Shown: positions 37,281 to 47,885, counted from the stretch's first letter. The stretch is 64,000 bases of DNA from Candidatus Obscuribacterales bacterium (GCA_020050685.1 JAGVKG010000025.1:1-64000); one strand, 5' to 3'. The notes: generated by a model from the letters alone, not told the origin. Program-made: numbers and translations.

Positions 37281-38396
37281 ATGACAGCCAAGACAGACAT
37301 TTCCGAAATCAGTCAAAAGGTGCGCGAAGGCGTGAGGCTAAGCCAAGCCGATGCCCGTCACTTATGGCTCAATGCCAGCGATGCGGAATTGAAAGCGCTT
37401 GCCTCACAAGTGCGCTCGCGATTCCATGAGCCAAACGTGGCTACTTATCTGATTATGCGTATCATCAACTACACAAATGTCTGTGTGGCCAAATGTGATT
37501 ATTGTGCCTTTTATCGCTTACCAAAAGCCAAAGATGCCTATCTCCTACCAAATGAAGCTATCTTTGCCAAAATTGATGAAATTCTTGGACTCGGTGGAGA
37601 TCTAGTCGCTTTTAACGGCGGATTCAACCCCAACTTGAAAGTTGATTACTATGCAGATTTGTTTTCGCAAATTCGCAGCCGCTACGGCAACAAGATAGAA
37701 TTTTATGCCATGACCGTAGTGGAACTGCTTTATGTGGCTCAAGTTTCCGGACTTTCAGTCAGTCAAGCTCTAAGCATACTCAAAGAAGCTGGTGTGCGCT
37801 GGGTAACCGGTGGCGGCGCTGAAATTCTCACTGATTCTTTTCGCCTGCGCCATAGTCCACAAAAATATACAACGGCAGAATATTATGCCGCTCAACGCGC
37901 AATTCTCGATGCCGGATTAAATACCACAGCTACGATGGTGATTGGTTTTGACGAGACTCTCGATGAGCGCCTTGAGCATCTTGAGACCTTGCGGCAATTC
38001 CAAGACAAACTGCAAGCCGAAACCGAACGAGAGCTTTTTTCCTTCTTGCTCTGGACCTATAAACCTTACGAAACGGATTTGGGTGGCCAGGAAATTTCTC
38101 CCAACGAGTACTTAAGGCATTTAGCGCTTTGCCGAATTTATCTGGACAATATTAGACATGTTCGTACCTCAGTCTTAACCCAAAATGCCAATGCCCTAAC
38201 AGGGCTGGCTTATGGGGCAAACGACTTCGATATTCCTTGGGAAGATGAAGTGACCGAAAAGGCCGGTGCCATAATTGAACGCGACATTAATCGCATCCTG
38301 GGCTATGCCAGAGAGGCCGGCTTTGAGCCCAAACTGCGCCCCTGCGCCCAAAATTCGCAGCTTAATCCCGGTGCCTTAACAGGAATTCACTTTTAG
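37281..38396 (+). CDS. mqnC: Cyclic dehypoxanthine futalosine synthase
   Basis: MqnC is the radical-SAM enzyme of the futalosine route to menaquinone. The 371-residue protein has the [4Fe-4S] motif Cys68-x3-Cys72-x2-Cys75 (CVAKCDYCAFYR) and a GGGAEIL motif typical of the MqnC family. The conserved IGFDETLDERLEHLETLR stretch then follows. CofG/CofH and MqnE are relatives, but GGGAEILT and LTQNANALTGLAYGAND fit MqnC best. No other mqn gene is in the window. It is monocistronic and divergent from the DnaJ-type gene. Confidence 0.88.
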   Translation: MTAKTDISEISQKVREGVRLSQADARHLWLNASDAELKALASQVRSRFHEPNVATYLIMRIINYTNVCVAKCDYCAFYRLPKAKDAYLLPNEAIFAKIDEILGLGGDLVAFNGGFNPNLKVDYYADLFSQIRSRYGNKIEFYAMTVVELLYVAQVSGLSVSQALSILKEAGVRWVTGGGAEILTDSFRLRHSPQKYTTAEYYAAQRAILDAGLNTTATMVIGFDETLDERLEHLETLRQFQDKLQAETERELFSFLLWTYKPYETDLGGQEISPNEYLRHLALCRIYLDNIRHVRTSVLTQNANALTGLAYGANDFDIPWEDEVTEKAGAIIERDINRILGYAREAGFEPKLRPCAQNSQLNPGALTGIHF

Positions 38397-38504
38397 CATA
38401 TGATAGAAGCAGACTATCCCTCCTCAGCCTATTAGTTTTTTGTGCAATATTTTTTGTCCGCTTTCTTACTACAAACCGGTTTGACCTTATATGGGGTAAC
38501 GTAA

Positions 38505-39056
38505 ATGATCTTCTACCCAAAGAAAAAAAGGCGAAATGCAAAAGGAACCCAGTTAGCAGAACTCGCCGCAGCCTTACTCATCCTATTTCTCGTTCTCTTT
38601 ACCCTCATCGACCTTTTGATTTGTCTGGCTGCAGTCACAACGATTGCTTTCAATGCTAACGAATCAGCACGTCTTGCCGGCTCTGCTGCCACCTGGACGC
38701 AAGCCAAGGCCTATGTCACAGCCCGAGGTGATACAAAAACCAGCCCTTATAAGTCCTTTTGGAATTTTGCTCAAATTCAACAACCAACATCTGGTGCCGG
38801 TCTGACTTTGTCAGTTTTAAAAGTACCTGCCAATGGCACTGGCACACCAACTGTGGTGAATGCTCCTAACGATCCAATCGATACGAGTGGCAACTACTTC
38901 TATGAATATTCCGTGGAAGCCAACTATAACGTCAAGGCTGTACTTAACTTCAGCAATTGGCCTGGTTTAGGTACTGTTCCCTTGCTGGGCCAACCAGTGC
39001 CAATCAAATTTACTTCCACAAGTTACTGTGAACATCCGGACGGTCTAAATCAATAG
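38505..39056 (+). CDS. TadE-like pseudopilin
   Basis: This 183-residue protein begins with a basic leader, then a class III-type processing site GTQLAE and a 20-residue hydrophobic helix (AALLILFLVLFTLIDLLI). This is the TadE/TadF architecture of Tad (Flp) pili. The rest is a beta-rich extracellular domain. No TadA ATPase or TadV peptidase gene lies near. GGGG is eight bases before the ATG. The next pseudopilin is at 40457. Confidence 0.8.
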   Translation: MIFYPKKKRRNAKGTQLAELAAALLILFLVLFTLIDLLICLAAVTTIAFNANESARLAGSAATWTQAKAYVTARGDTKTSPYKSFWNFAQIQQPTSGAGLTLSVLKVPANGTGTPTVVNAPNDPIDTSGNYFYEYSVEANYNVKAVLNFSNWPGLGTVPLLGQPVPIKFTSTSYCEHPDGLNQ

Positions 39057-39071
39057 AGACTGAAGTATTCC

Positions 39072-40271
39072 TTAGTGGAAGACCGAACTAAACCATTCCC
39101 TGACCATGGCCGCGAAATCGCGCTTAGCCAATGCTGTCTGCTTATAAAGTTGAGCAGCTTGCTTGTTATTAGGATCAAGAATCAGGCATTTCTTGGCATA
39201 AGGCTCAGCTTCTGAGGCCCTGTGATCTTCAAAGAGCAACTGGGCGAGAATGAAATTAGTGGGAAACTGATTCGGGTCTGCCTTAACGGAGGCCTTGAGT
39301 GCATCTTCAGCCAAATTTCGCCAAGCCTTATTTTGTCCTTGGTCTTTCGTTCCTTCTTTTGCTTGCCGATGGGCAAAAACATCAGCCAGGGCAAAGAGAA
39401 ATTTAGCATCATCGCCCTTGGCGGCTTTGGCCTTCTCCAAGCATAAGCGGCCTAAGTTCGGATCGTTTGTGGCATTGACGGAAAATTGCGCCAAGAATAA
39501 ATAACCAAAGGGGTTTTTCGGATCAATTTCCAAAAGTCTTTGTCCCAAGGCTTGCGCTTCCTTATACTGATTGGTGCCTGCCATCCAATCGGCTTTCAAC
39601 ATCACGCCAGGATAAAAATTGGGATTGATTGACAAGCAAGTCTTCAAGGCGAGTTCTGCTTTATCCTTTTTACCTTCTACAAGGTAAGCCTTGGTCAAAA
39701 GCAACCAGATTTCTGGATCGTTGGGATATTTTTTGGTCAAGCTGTCAATTAAGCCATGAGCCTTATCCGCCTTTCCCATCTGGAAAAGACATTGGCAATA
39801 AGCCTTTTCAGCATTTTGGACAAGCTTTGCCCCTTTTACTTTGTCTTGGGCAGCAAGCTTGATTGCTAGCTGAAATTCCTTTTCGGCCTGAGCAAATTGC
39901 CCACGCATTGTATAAATCACTGCCAAATTATAATGTGGAAATCCAGCTTTTGAGCCTAACTTGACGGCAGCCAACGCTTCTCTTTCCGCCTCGGCGCCAT
40001 TGCCAAGTTGCATGTAGATTGCCGTTAAGGCTTGGTGAGGCAAAGGATCTTTCGGCTTTCTCTTGACCATTTCCTGCGCCAATACCAATGCCTCTTTGGC
40101 TCGGCCTTGGTTCATCAATTGCTTAAGTTGATCATTCATTGCCGACATTGAATCGGACCTTGTATCCGGTACAACTTTGGTTACAGGCGCCGCTTGCAAA
40201 TTTGTCGGGCAAAGAGAAGCCGATAAAAGCGAAATGAGCACAAGATTTTTGATTTGGGATTGGTATGACAT
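39072..40271 (-). CDS. Secreted or periplasmic TPR protein
   Basis: The 399-residue protein starts with a signal peptide (IKNLVLISLLSASLCPTNLQA) followed by about eight TPR-type helices (ALVLAQEMVKRKPKDPLPHQAL, YNLAVIYTMRGQFAQAEKEFQLAI, LLTKAYLVEGKKDKAELALK). ATG 40271 is chosen because AAGGAAG precedes it; a frame 59 codons longer lacks a start signal. Sitting between two pseudopilin genes, it could help pilus assembly, but that is speculation. Confidence 0.85.
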   Translation of the reverse strand: MSYQSQIKNLVLISLLSASLCPTNLQAAPVTKVVPDTRSDSMSAMNDQLKQLMNQGRAKEALVLAQEMVKRKPKDPLPHQALTAIYMQLGNGAEAEREALAAVKLGSKAGFPHYNLAVIYTMRGQFAQAEKEFQLAIKLAAQDKVKGAKLVQNAEKAYCQCLFQMGKADKAHGLIDSLTKKYPNDPEIWLLLTKAYLVEGKKDKAELALKTCLSINPNFYPGVMLKADWMAGTNQYKEAQALGQRLLEIDPKNPFGYLFLAQFSVNATNDPNLGRLCLEKAKAAKGDDAKFLFALADVFAHRQAKEGTKDQGQNKAWRNLAEDALKASVKADPNQFPTNFILAQLLFEDHRASEAEPYAKKCLILDPNNKQAAQLYKQTALAKRDFAAMVREWFSSVFH

Positions 40272-40456
40272 GAAAAACTTCCTTGTCGACAAAGCACAAG
40301 CATTGTAGGGCATTTTGAGACTTCCTTGTAGTTTTAAAAGTCCATTGGCTTGGGTATAGAGTAAGAACAATGGAAAAGGGAGCCAGGTGGCTAATTTGAA
40401 AGGTGTGCTTTGGCGGGATGTCCGATAACTTAAATTTGTTCGGAGCACACAAAACT

Positions 40457-40930
40457 ATGGTTAGAAAACAACGCGGTCAACAATTTATCGAATTATGTGT
40501 CGGCTTAATTGCCTTGATACCAATCATATTGGCATGTGTAGATTTTGCCGTTATGTACACTGGCAAGCAAACTGTTGACGCGGCAGCGCGCGACGCTTGC
40601 AGAGCAGCAGCTAATGGTCCGCCAACCGTTACTGAGGCAACCAACCGGGCTAACGCTATTCTCAAGCGCACTTATGTTCCTGGTGGTCTTGCCGCGCAAG
40701 GTGACTTAAAAATTGCCATGCCACCAAAGGGCATTGGCATCAAGCTGAATAACCTTGTCGACCCTGGTCCTGCTGGTGGCACCTGGGGCGGATCGGTAGC
40801 CTTGCAGGCTCAACTGACGATGAAATTACCAGCAGCTGTCGGGAGCTGGAGCAAAGTGGATATCATCTCCATGCCCGTTTCTTTCCCAATTACTTATCAA
40901 GCTCAAAATACTCTGCCGCCACCTAATTAG
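40457..40930 (+). CDS. TadE-like pseudopilin
   Basis: A 157-residue protein with RGQQFIELCVGLIALIPIILACVDFAVM near the N-terminus. This is the TadE-like signature of G/x-x-x-E followed by a hydrophobic helix. The exported domain has conserved AARDACRAAANG. ATG 40457 has GGAG 11 bases upstream; an alternative at 40418 adds 13 codons. It ends nine bases before the convergent lon stop. Confidence 0.8.
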   Translation: MVRKQRGQQFIELCVGLIALIPIILACVDFAVMYTGKQTVDAAARDACRAAANGPPTVTEATNRANAILKRTYVPGGLAAQGDLKIAMPPKGIGIKLNNLVDPGPAGGTWGGSVALQAQLTMKLPAAVGSWSKVDIISMPVSFPITYQAQNTLPPPN

Positions 40931-40939
40931 GCAGCCCGA

Positions 40940-43429
40940 CTATTTGGTTTTGCGCTTTGGCTTCGTGATTTGCTTTGGCTTTGTGCTCGGCTTCACTTTT
41001 GTCGTGCGCACATTCTTTGTTGTGCGCTCACTGATTGATTTGGAATCTGCCTTTTTGCCGAAAGCAATTTCCATGACTTGATCGAGGTGGGCAACTGGTA
41101 TCAGTTCCAGCTTGTTCTTCACATATACGGGAATTTCATCCAAGTCTTTTACGTTGCCTGTGGGGAAAAGCACAGTCTTAGTGCCGGCTCTCAGGGCAGC
41201 TAATACTTTTTCCTTCAGCCCACCAATGGTGAGGACTCGACCGCGCAAGGTAATTTCACCGGTCATGGCTAAATTAGAGCGCACAGGCTTTTTCGATATG
41301 GCAGAAATCAGAGCACAAGCCAGACCAATGCCTGCAGACGGGCCGTCTTTTGGTATTGCCCCTTCTGGGATGTGAATGTGAATATCAAATTTGTCTTGGA
41401 AATTCGGATCAATGGACAAGTGATCAGCATGACTGCGGATATAACTGAAAGCAGCATGAGCTGATTCTTTCATGACGTCGCCCAACTGCCCGGTCAATTG
41501 CAACTTACCTTTGCCAGGCATTGTGTTCACTTCAATGGACAAGGTCTCGCCACCAGTTTCGGTCCAAGCCAGTCCGCAAACAATGCCAATTTGTGGTCCG
41601 CGCACTTCCGCCTCTCGGGAAATTTTTGCTGGTCCGAGAAACTTGGGCACAGACTCTAAATCGACTTTGACAATCACCTTTTTATTTTTGACAATTTGAG
41701 TTGCCACCTTGCGGCAAATTGTGGCAATTGCCCGCTCAAGAGCGCGCACACCCGACTCACGCGTGTACTCTTCAATAATTTTTCGGATAGCAGAATTTGT
41801 GAATTTTAGCTGCTTGCCGGTTAGACCATGCTTTTCCAAGGTTTTAGGAATGATATGGGTCTCGGCAATAGCCACCTTTTCTTCCGGTGTATAACCTGAT
41901 ATACGAATAACTTCCAAGCGATCGTATAAAGGTCTGGGAATATAATCGAGCGCATTAGCGGTGGCAACAAAGACCACTTCCCGTAAGCTAAATGGCGCAT
42001 CTAAATAATGATCGGTAAAGCTGTCATTTTGATCCGGATCCAAAACTTCCAACATGGCAGCCGTTGGATCACCCATATAGGAGCGAGTCATCTTTTCAAT
42101 TTCATCAAGCAAGAGCACGGGATTTTTTGTGCCAGCTTGTTTGATTGCTTGCACAATACGACCAGGCATAGCACCAATATATGTGCGCCTATGCCCACGA
42201 ATTTCCGCTTCGTCGTTGATGCCACCAAGGGAAATTCTGGCAAATTGGCGATTCATCGCCCGAGCAATGGACTTAACCAAACTGGTTTTGCCAACGCCCG
42301 GTGGACCGACTAAACAAAGGATCGAACCAAGCGGTTTTTTGGCCAATTTGCGCACGGCAATATATTCCAAAATGCGTTGCTTGACCTTTTCCAAGCCATA
42401 GTGATCTTCATCGAGGATTTTCTCTGCCCGTTTCAGATCCAATACTTCTTCTGAGCGAACATCCCAAGGCAAACCGACAAGCGTATCTAAATATGTACGA
42501 ATGACGGATGCTTCAGCAGACTGCGGCATCATTTTTTCCAAGCGGCTCAGCTCTTTTTCCGCTCTTTCCAGGGCCACGCCATCTATCTTGGCCTGGGCAA
42601 TCTTTTGTTTGTATTCAGCAATTTCGCCCAGCTCTGCACCTTCGTGATTGAGCTCATCTTGAATGATTCGCAATTTTTCACGCAGGTAATACTCTCTTTG
42701 CGTCTTTTCCAAATTGAAGCGCACACGATCGTGAATCGATTGTTCAAGCTCAGCCAGTTCCAGTTCTCGGGAAAGTAAATGACTGATATATTCCAAACGG
42801 CCAGCACTATCTTCAATCTCTAAACATTTTTGCCGCTCGGCTACATCCAAACCTAAGTAAGTGGCAATAATATCGGCTAAGCGCCCCGGTTGATCAATAC
42901 CGGAAATTGCTAAAAGCGATTCGGGATTGATCTTTTTTGTACTCTTTACGTATTGCTCGAACTTATCCACCGAAAGACGAATCAAAGTCTTGGTCGAAAC
43001 ATCATCAATTTGAATTTCCTTTGAGCGCAAAACTGATGCCTGCAAGTATTGCTTTTCCATGGTTACTTGCTTGAGCTTTACGCGCACAGTACCCTCAACC
43101 AATACTTTGACGGTACCATCCGGCAACTTAAGCATCTGCATGATTTCTGCTAGAGTGCCGGCCTCGTACAAATCCTTTTTGCTTGGTTCATCACATTCAG
43201 GATCTTTTTGGGCCACCAAAACTACCAAACGATCATCTTGCATGAGAGCTTGCTCAAGACCGGAAATGGACTTGGCGCGGCTGACAAACAAAGGCGTGAC
43301 CATCTGAGGAAAGACAACCACATCGCGCAAGGGAATGAGCGGGAATGTCTTTTTTTCCAAATCCATTAAGAGAGATTCAGATTTAGCACGTGCTTGTGCT
43401 CTTTTTTCGTGTTTTTCTGGTTTTTCCAT
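40940..43429 (-). CDS. lon: Lon protease
   Basis: Lon is the soluble AAA+ serine protease for damaged and regulatory proteins. It has the LAN substrate domain (PLIPLRDVVVFPQMVTPLF, about 30-50), Walker A GPPGVGKT, and the protease domain with catalytic Ser in PKDGPSAGIG and Lys in GLKEKVLAA. The 829-residue chain ends in a Lys-rich tail (TTKVKPSTKPKQITKPKRK). It follows clpX by 11 bases and is the last gene of the tig-clpP-clpX-lon operon. The ATG has no clear Shine-Dalgarno; an internal Met also fits. Confidence 0.95.
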   Translation of the reverse strand: MEKPEKHEKRAQARAKSESLLMDLEKKTFPLIPLRDVVVFPQMVTPLFVSRAKSISGLEQALMQDDRLVVLVAQKDPECDEPSKKDLYEAGTLAEIMQMLKLPDGTVKVLVEGTVRVKLKQVTMEKQYLQASVLRSKEIQIDDVSTKTLIRLSVDKFEQYVKSTKKINPESLLAISGIDQPGRLADIIATYLGLDVAERQKCLEIEDSAGRLEYISHLLSRELELAELEQSIHDRVRFNLEKTQREYYLREKLRIIQDELNHEGAELGEIAEYKQKIAQAKIDGVALERAEKELSRLEKMMPQSAEASVIRTYLDTLVGLPWDVRSEEVLDLKRAEKILDEDHYGLEKVKQRILEYIAVRKLAKKPLGSILCLVGPPGVGKTSLVKSIARAMNRQFARISLGGINDEAEIRGHRRTYIGAMPGRIVQAIKQAGTKNPVLLLDEIEKMTRSYMGDPTAAMLEVLDPDQNDSFTDHYLDAPFSLREVVFVATANALDYIPRPLYDRLEVIRISGYTPEEKVAIAETHIIPKTLEKHGLTGKQLKFTNSAIRKIIEEYTRESGVRALERAIATICRKVATQIVKNKKVIVKVDLESVPKFLGPAKISREAEVRGPQIGIVCGLAWTETGGETLSIEVNTMPGKGKLQLTGQLGDVMKESAHAAFSYIRSHADHLSIDPNFQDKFDIHIHIPEGAIPKDGPSAGIGLACALISAISKKPVRSNLAMTGEITLRGRVLTIGGLKEKVLAALRAGTKTVLFPTGNVKDLDEIPVYVKNKLELIPVAHLDQVMEIAFGKKADSKSISERTTKNVRTTKVKPSTKPKQITKPKRKTK

Positions 43430-43440
43430 TCAAAAACTAA

Positions 43441-44736
43441 CTAGGCTATCTCGCCCTTGAGCTTTGGTTTTGGCAATTGCAAAAGCTCTGATGTTGAGCG
43501 CTTATCGACAAGCTCCTTGGTAATATCAATGACCTTAATGTCGCTACGAGATGGCACCTCATACATGATATCGAGCATGATTTCTTCCACTATAGAGCGA
43601 AGCGCACGCGCACCAGTTTTGCGCTTAATTGCTTCTTCAGCAATAGCGCGGATGGAGTCTGCATCGAACTTCAGCTCAACATTATCAAGGGCTAGAAGCT
43701 GTTGATATTGCTTGATGATGGCATTTTTTGGCTCGACGAGAATACGAACCAAAGCTTCCACATCCAAGGATTCCAATACTGCCACTACTGGCATACGTCC
43801 GACAAATTCAGGAATCAAACCAAACTTGAGCAAGTCATCTGGTGCAAGTTCCTTGAGAATTCTTGAGGCACGCTCTTCCCGCTCACGAGCATTGGCTGGT
43901 ACATCTGCACCAAAACCAATCGAACGGTTGGAAGAAACTCTGGATTCGACAATCTTGTCTAAGCCAACAAATGCACCACCGCATACAAACAGAATGTTTG
44001 CGGTGTTGATTTGAATGAACTCTTGATGCGGGTGCTTGCGTCCACCTTGTGGTGGCACATTGGCTACTGTTCCTTCAATCATCTTGAGCAGAGCTTGTTG
44101 CACACCTTCACCAGAGACATCACGGGTAATCGATGTGTTTTCTGATTTGCGGGAAATCTTATCAATTTCATCTATATAAATGATTCCGCGCTCGGCCTTT
44201 TTGATGTCATAATCGGCTGCTTGATAAAGACGCAAGAGAATATTTTCCACGTCTTCGCCAACATAACCAGCTTCTGTCAAAGTGGTGGCATCGGCAACGG
44301 CAAATGGCACATCCAAAAGTTTAGCCAAAGTTTGGGCAAGCAGTGTCTTACCGGAGCCAGTTGGTCCGACCAGCAATATGTTGGATTTTTGAATCTCAAC
44401 TTGATCAGTCAAATCAGTATTATGGCTAATGCGCTTGTAGTGATTATAAACAGCGACCGAAAGGATTTTCTTAGCGCTGGTCTGACCAATTATGTGCTGG
44501 TCAAGGAAGTTCTTAATCTCTTTTGGTTTAGGAACATCTACCAGAGCCGGTGCAGATGATTCGGCATTCTGAGCATGTGGTGAACCTTCAATCAGTTCCT
44601 CATCTAAAATCTCATTGCATAAATCAACGCACTCGTCGCAGATATAAACACCAGGGCCTGCAATCAGTTTTTTGACCTGATCTTGGCTTTTGCCGCAGAA
44701 CGAGCACTTTAGGCGATTGTCTGATTGCTTGGCCAT
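43441..44736 (-). CDS. clpX: ClpX unfoldase
   Basis: ClpX unfolds substrates and feeds them to ClpP. The 431-residue protein has the zinc-binding domain (Cys11, Cys14, Cys33, Cys36), Walker A GPTGSGKT, Walker B IIYIDEID and the [14 protein letters not shown] pore region. It is the third gene of the tig-clpP-clpX-lon operon, 32 bases after clpP. Confidence 0.96.
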   Translation of the reverse strand: MAKQSDNRLKCSFCGKSQDQVKKLIAGPGVYICDECVDLCNEILDEELIEGSPHAQNAESSAPALVDVPKPKEIKNFLDQHIIGQTSAKKILSVAVYNHYKRISHNTDLTDQVEIQKSNILLVGPTGSGKTLLAQTLAKLLDVPFAVADATTLTEAGYVGEDVENILLRLYQAADYDIKKAERGIIYIDEIDKISRKSENTSITRDVSGEGVQQALLKMIEGTVANVPPQGGRKHPHQEFIQINTANILFVCGGAFVGLDKIVESRVSSNRSIGFGADVPANAREREERASRILKELAPDDLLKFGLIPEFVGRMPVVAVLESLDVEALVRILVEPKNAIIKQYQQLLALDNVELKFDADSIRAIAEEAIKRKTGARALRSIVEEIMLDIMYEVPSRSDIKVIDITKELVDKRSTSELLQLPKPKLKGEIA

Positions 44737-44768
44737 TGGATTTTCCTGTTTCTAGCTGGGGATGTGAA

Positions 44769-45449
44769 CTACACAGCCGCCAAATTTGGCGCCTGGTCTA
44801 AACGAACAATAACTTCGTCTACTAAGCCGTATTCCTTAGCTTCTTGGGCAGTCATGATATTGTCGCGATCAGTATCCTTTTCAATCTGTTTGACAGATTG
44901 GCCGGTCTGTTGCGCGAACAATTCATTCAATTGGCGCTTAACGCGAATAATTTCGCGAGCTTGAATTTCAATGTCGGTAGCCTGTCCTTGTGCACCACCT
45001 AATGGTTGGTGAATCAGAATACGCGAATGAGGCAATGCCAAACGCTTACCCTTTGTACCAGCTGACAAAAGGAATGCTCCCATAGAAGCAGCTTGTCCAA
45101 GACAAACTGTGGAAACATCCGAACGAATGTGTTGCATGGTATCAAAAATAGCCATACCGGCCGTCACGGAACCACCAGGACTATTGATATAGAGACGAAT
45201 GTCCTTTTCTGCATCTTCGCATTCCAATAGCAAAAGCTGAGCCACAATCAAGTTAGCTACAGTGTCATCAATTGGCATACCAAGGAAAATAATCCGCTCA
45301 CGCAAGAGGCGGGAAAAGATATCGAAAGCACGTTCGCCGCGTGAGGTTTGTTCAATGACCGTCGGCGCATAATAAGCGCTGGGGCTAGCCTGCTGGTTAA
45401 TGCTCCAGAGTTCGTAAACTTTATCTAGCGAGGGGGTCTTGTTGAACAT
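44769..45449 (-). CDS. clpP: ClpP protease subunit
   Basis: ClpP is the serine-protease chamber of the ClpXP machine. The catalytic triad is visible: Ser122 in GQAASMG, His147 in ILIHQPLGG and Asp196 in KDTDRD, with spacing identical to E. coli ClpP. Its N-terminus is about 25 residues longer than the mature enzyme and probably is processed. AAAGG lies upstream. It follows tig by 154 bases and precedes clpX. Confidence 0.96.
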   Translation of the reverse strand: MFNKTPSLDKVYELWSINQQASPSAYYAPTVIEQTSRGERAFDIFSRLLRERIIFLGMPIDDTVANLIVAQLLLLECEDAEKDIRLYINSPGGSVTAGMAIFDTMQHIRSDVSTVCLGQAASMGAFLLSAGTKGKRLALPHSRILIHQPLGGAQGQATDIEIQAREIIRVKRQLNELFAQQTGQSVKQIEKDTDRDNIMTAQEAKEYGLVDEVIVRLDQAPNLAAV

Positions 45450-45603
45450 CGATCTTCTACCTTTCTTGCATCAAGTATAGCTGTTTAACCTATTAATATG
45501 TATATCTTTAGGACTTATATTAACCAGAATCGTTCCGTCACTCAAGCCCTAAAGCAAGCTCTACAGTTTGATTCGGTCCTTATCTGATTTCCTTCCGATG
45601 GAT

Positions 45604-46953
45604 TTACTGAGCCCCCGCAGTGGCCGTAACCTTTTTAGCTTTTGGCTCGCTGTCCTTTTCCGGTTTTTTCTCTTCGAGAACGAAGTCAACTTTAGCTTTT
45701 TCTACCAGGAATTTGACAACTTTGTTGGCTAATACTTCCTCCAGCACCTTTTGTCTGACGTTGGGATTATCCATCACACGCTTGACAGGAACATTATAAC
45801 TGCCAGCAATGTCCTTGAGATAAGGAATTAGCTCTTCATCAGTGACGAGAATTTTTTCGGATTTAATCACAGCGCCTAAAACCAGTGATGTCAAAACCCG
45901 TTTTTGAGCTTCTTCAGTCTTTTCATTTTTGAAGGTCTCAAATTCCTTGCTTGCTTGATATTCCTGCCAGTCACCACCATTGTGTTCAACCGAGTGTTTA
46001 TGTTGATCAATCAACATATTTACTTCGCGATTGACCATGGTTTCTGGCACGTCAACCTTGGCATTTGCCACCACTGCATCAACAACGGCCTTATGTGTAC
46101 GGCTGTCGTTTTCTTCCTTCAATTCCGATTCCATACGCTCGCGAATTAGGTCTTTTAATTTGGCCAATGTTTCTTGACCAATTGTACGAGCTAGCTCATC
46201 GTTAATCTCAGGAATTATGCGCTCTCTTAAGCCCTTGATTTCAACCTTGAAAACAACGTCTTTACCGGCCAGTTGCTTGTTACGATAATCTTTCGGGAAA
46301 GTGACCGAGACATCAAGCTTATCGCCTGGTTTTGCCCCAATCAATTGCTCACAGAAGCCATCAAAGAAGTTGCCTTCCTTAATCTCAAGTACCAAACCCT
46401 CGGCATGTCCGCCTTCAATGGCTTTGCCATCGTCATAGCAATCAAAATCCAAAACGGCAATGTCATTCATGGCAATTGCGTGAGGGGCAATTTCGCTCAA
46501 AGTAGCCTTGGATTCTGCTAACTGCTCGACGACTTTATCGATTTGTTCATCATCAAGTTTTGCTTGTGGCACCGTGACTGAAACGCCTTCATAGCTACCG
46601 AGAGTCACATCCGGACGGACTTCAAATTTAGCCGAAACGCTGAGCGGTTCACCCAACTCAAACTTATATTCGTTGACTTCCGGCTCGGTTATGACATCGA
46701 GCTCTTGCTCGACAATGGCTTCATTGAGCATTTCTGGAACCAGGTGTTCCAAAGTTTCACGCTTGATGTATTCCACACCAAGAGTTTGCTCGATTACATT
46801 TTTGGGCGCTTTGCCCTTGCGAAAACCCGGAATGTTTACTTTATGAGCCAACTGCCTACAAGCCCCTTCGTAAGCGCGTTTCGCTCTATCAGCTTCAACT
46901 TCCATTTGGAGTTGAACTACATTTTGCCCTTGTCGTTCCAGGCTAACCTTCAT
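45604..46953 (-). CDS. tig: Trigger factor
   Basis: Trigger factor binds nascent chains at the ribosome exit. The 449-residue protein has the ribosome-binding signature GFRKGKAPK (about 44-52), a FKBP-type PPIase middle domain (about 155-240) and the C-terminal chaperone arms. It is the first gene of the tig-clpP-clpX-lon group, an order known from many bacteria. Confidence 0.95.
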   Translation of the reverse strand: MKVSLERQGQNVVQLQMEVEADRAKRAYEGACRQLAHKVNIPGFRKGKAPKNVIEQTLGVEYIKRETLEHLVPEMLNEAIVEQELDVITEPEVNEYKFELGEPLSVSAKFEVRPDVTLGSYEGVSVTVPQAKLDDEQIDKVVEQLAESKATLSEIAPHAIAMNDIAVLDFDCYDDGKAIEGGHAEGLVLEIKEGNFFDGFCEQLIGAKPGDKLDVSVTFPKDYRNKQLAGKDVVFKVEIKGLRERIIPEINDELARTIGQETLAKLKDLIRERMESELKEENDSRTHKAVVDAVVANAKVDVPETMVNREVNMLIDQHKHSVEHNGGDWQEYQASKEFETFKNEKTEEAQKRVLTSLVLGAVIKSEKILVTDEELIPYLKDIAGSYNVPVKRVMDNPNVRQKVLEEVLANKVVKFLVEKAKVDFVLEEKKPEKDSEPKAKKVTATAGAQ

Positions 46954-47135
46954 TTGTCTTTCCTCACTACCTAATGCTTGCCACGATTTTTTTTAGAGGC
47001 AATTCTGCGAAGCCCAAATTGGCCGTGGCTTTTAATTACTTGCCAAATGCCGATTTTAGCATGCGGAAACACTGGCCCTTACTTCCATTCGAAGGTATTT
47101 ATATTTACCTTTAAATACAATTAGGACTTAGTAAT

Positions 47136-47615
47136 TTATCGAGGAATATGGATTGCCTGCTGGCCTACCACACAAGAAATCAGCAAACCAAGATTCATAC
47201 AGGTAAAGATGCCAAGCAAACTGGCGCCAAGCATCAATTGCCAACAAAGCAAGGCCTGTCTTGGCGTGAGTGTCGTAAGTATGCCGAAACGGTTGGCAAC
47301 ATACATGATGATGCCGATTCCGACTAAAACGTCGGAAGCCAAGACCAACGCCAAACGGTGTTCGGAAAGTTGCGGAATTAGCAAGGAGATAGCCGCCACT
47401 ACCGCAACAACCAAAAGGGCCAAACTAGTTGCCCTGTCCGTATCTCTCAGCTGAATTTCGTTGTCTCGACTAATCGAGTCGATGTATCGCAAGGCAGCCA
47501 ATGAGCTTTGCCAGCGCGAGCGCCGCTTGATTATCTCGCCTGTGGCCATTTTCAGAGTCTCCGCCTGCGAAGAGTCGCCCGGCTCTGGTTTCTTGCCACC
47601 TTGTTCTTCAGTCAT
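47136..47615 (-). CDS. Small membrane protein of unknown function
   Basis: The 159-residue protein has a polar N-terminus (about 1-55) and four hydrophobic helices in the rest (LALLVVAVVAAISLLIP, LALVLASDVLVGIGIIMYV, LLCWQLMLGASLLGIFTCM and the last). GGAGTGAGGT immediately precedes the ATG. I recognise no family. It lies between tig and the tRNA. Confidence 0.7.
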   Translation of the reverse strand: MTEEQGGKKPEPGDSSQAETLKMATGEIIKRRSRWQSSLAALRYIDSISRDNEIQLRDTDRATSLALLVVAVVAAISLLIPQLSEHRLALVLASDVLVGIGIIMYVANRFGILTTLTPRQALLCWQLMLGASLLGIFTCMNLGLLISCVVGQQAIHIPR

Positions 47616-47810
47616 ACCTCACTCCTAACCTAGACGTTCAATTCACCAAAAACTTTGAGCTTTATTTTTTGAGCCTCATTAAAAAGTATAGCTGTCTTGG
47701 CCAATACTTTAAAGATTCTCAATAAAAAAGAACGGCAATTGCCAAGCGATCGAAGCTCACCGGCACTTGTTCAGCGTTTGCTTAGTAATTGTTCTGACTG
47801 ATTTAAAAAA

Positions 47811-47885
47811 TGGAGCGGGAGACGAGGCTCGAACTCGCGACATTCTCCTTGGCAAGGAGACATTCTACCACTGAATTACTCCCGC
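47811..47885 (-). tRNA. tRNA-Gly (GCC)
   Basis: Reading the minus strand, the acceptor stem GCGGGAG pairs with CTCCCGC. The anticodon stem TCTCC/GGAGA frames a TTGCCAA loop with anticodon GCC, and the T-arm is GCGAGTTCGAGCCTCGT. The 3' end carries discriminator U and encoded CCA. Isolated tRNA between two protein genes. Confidence 0.95.
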
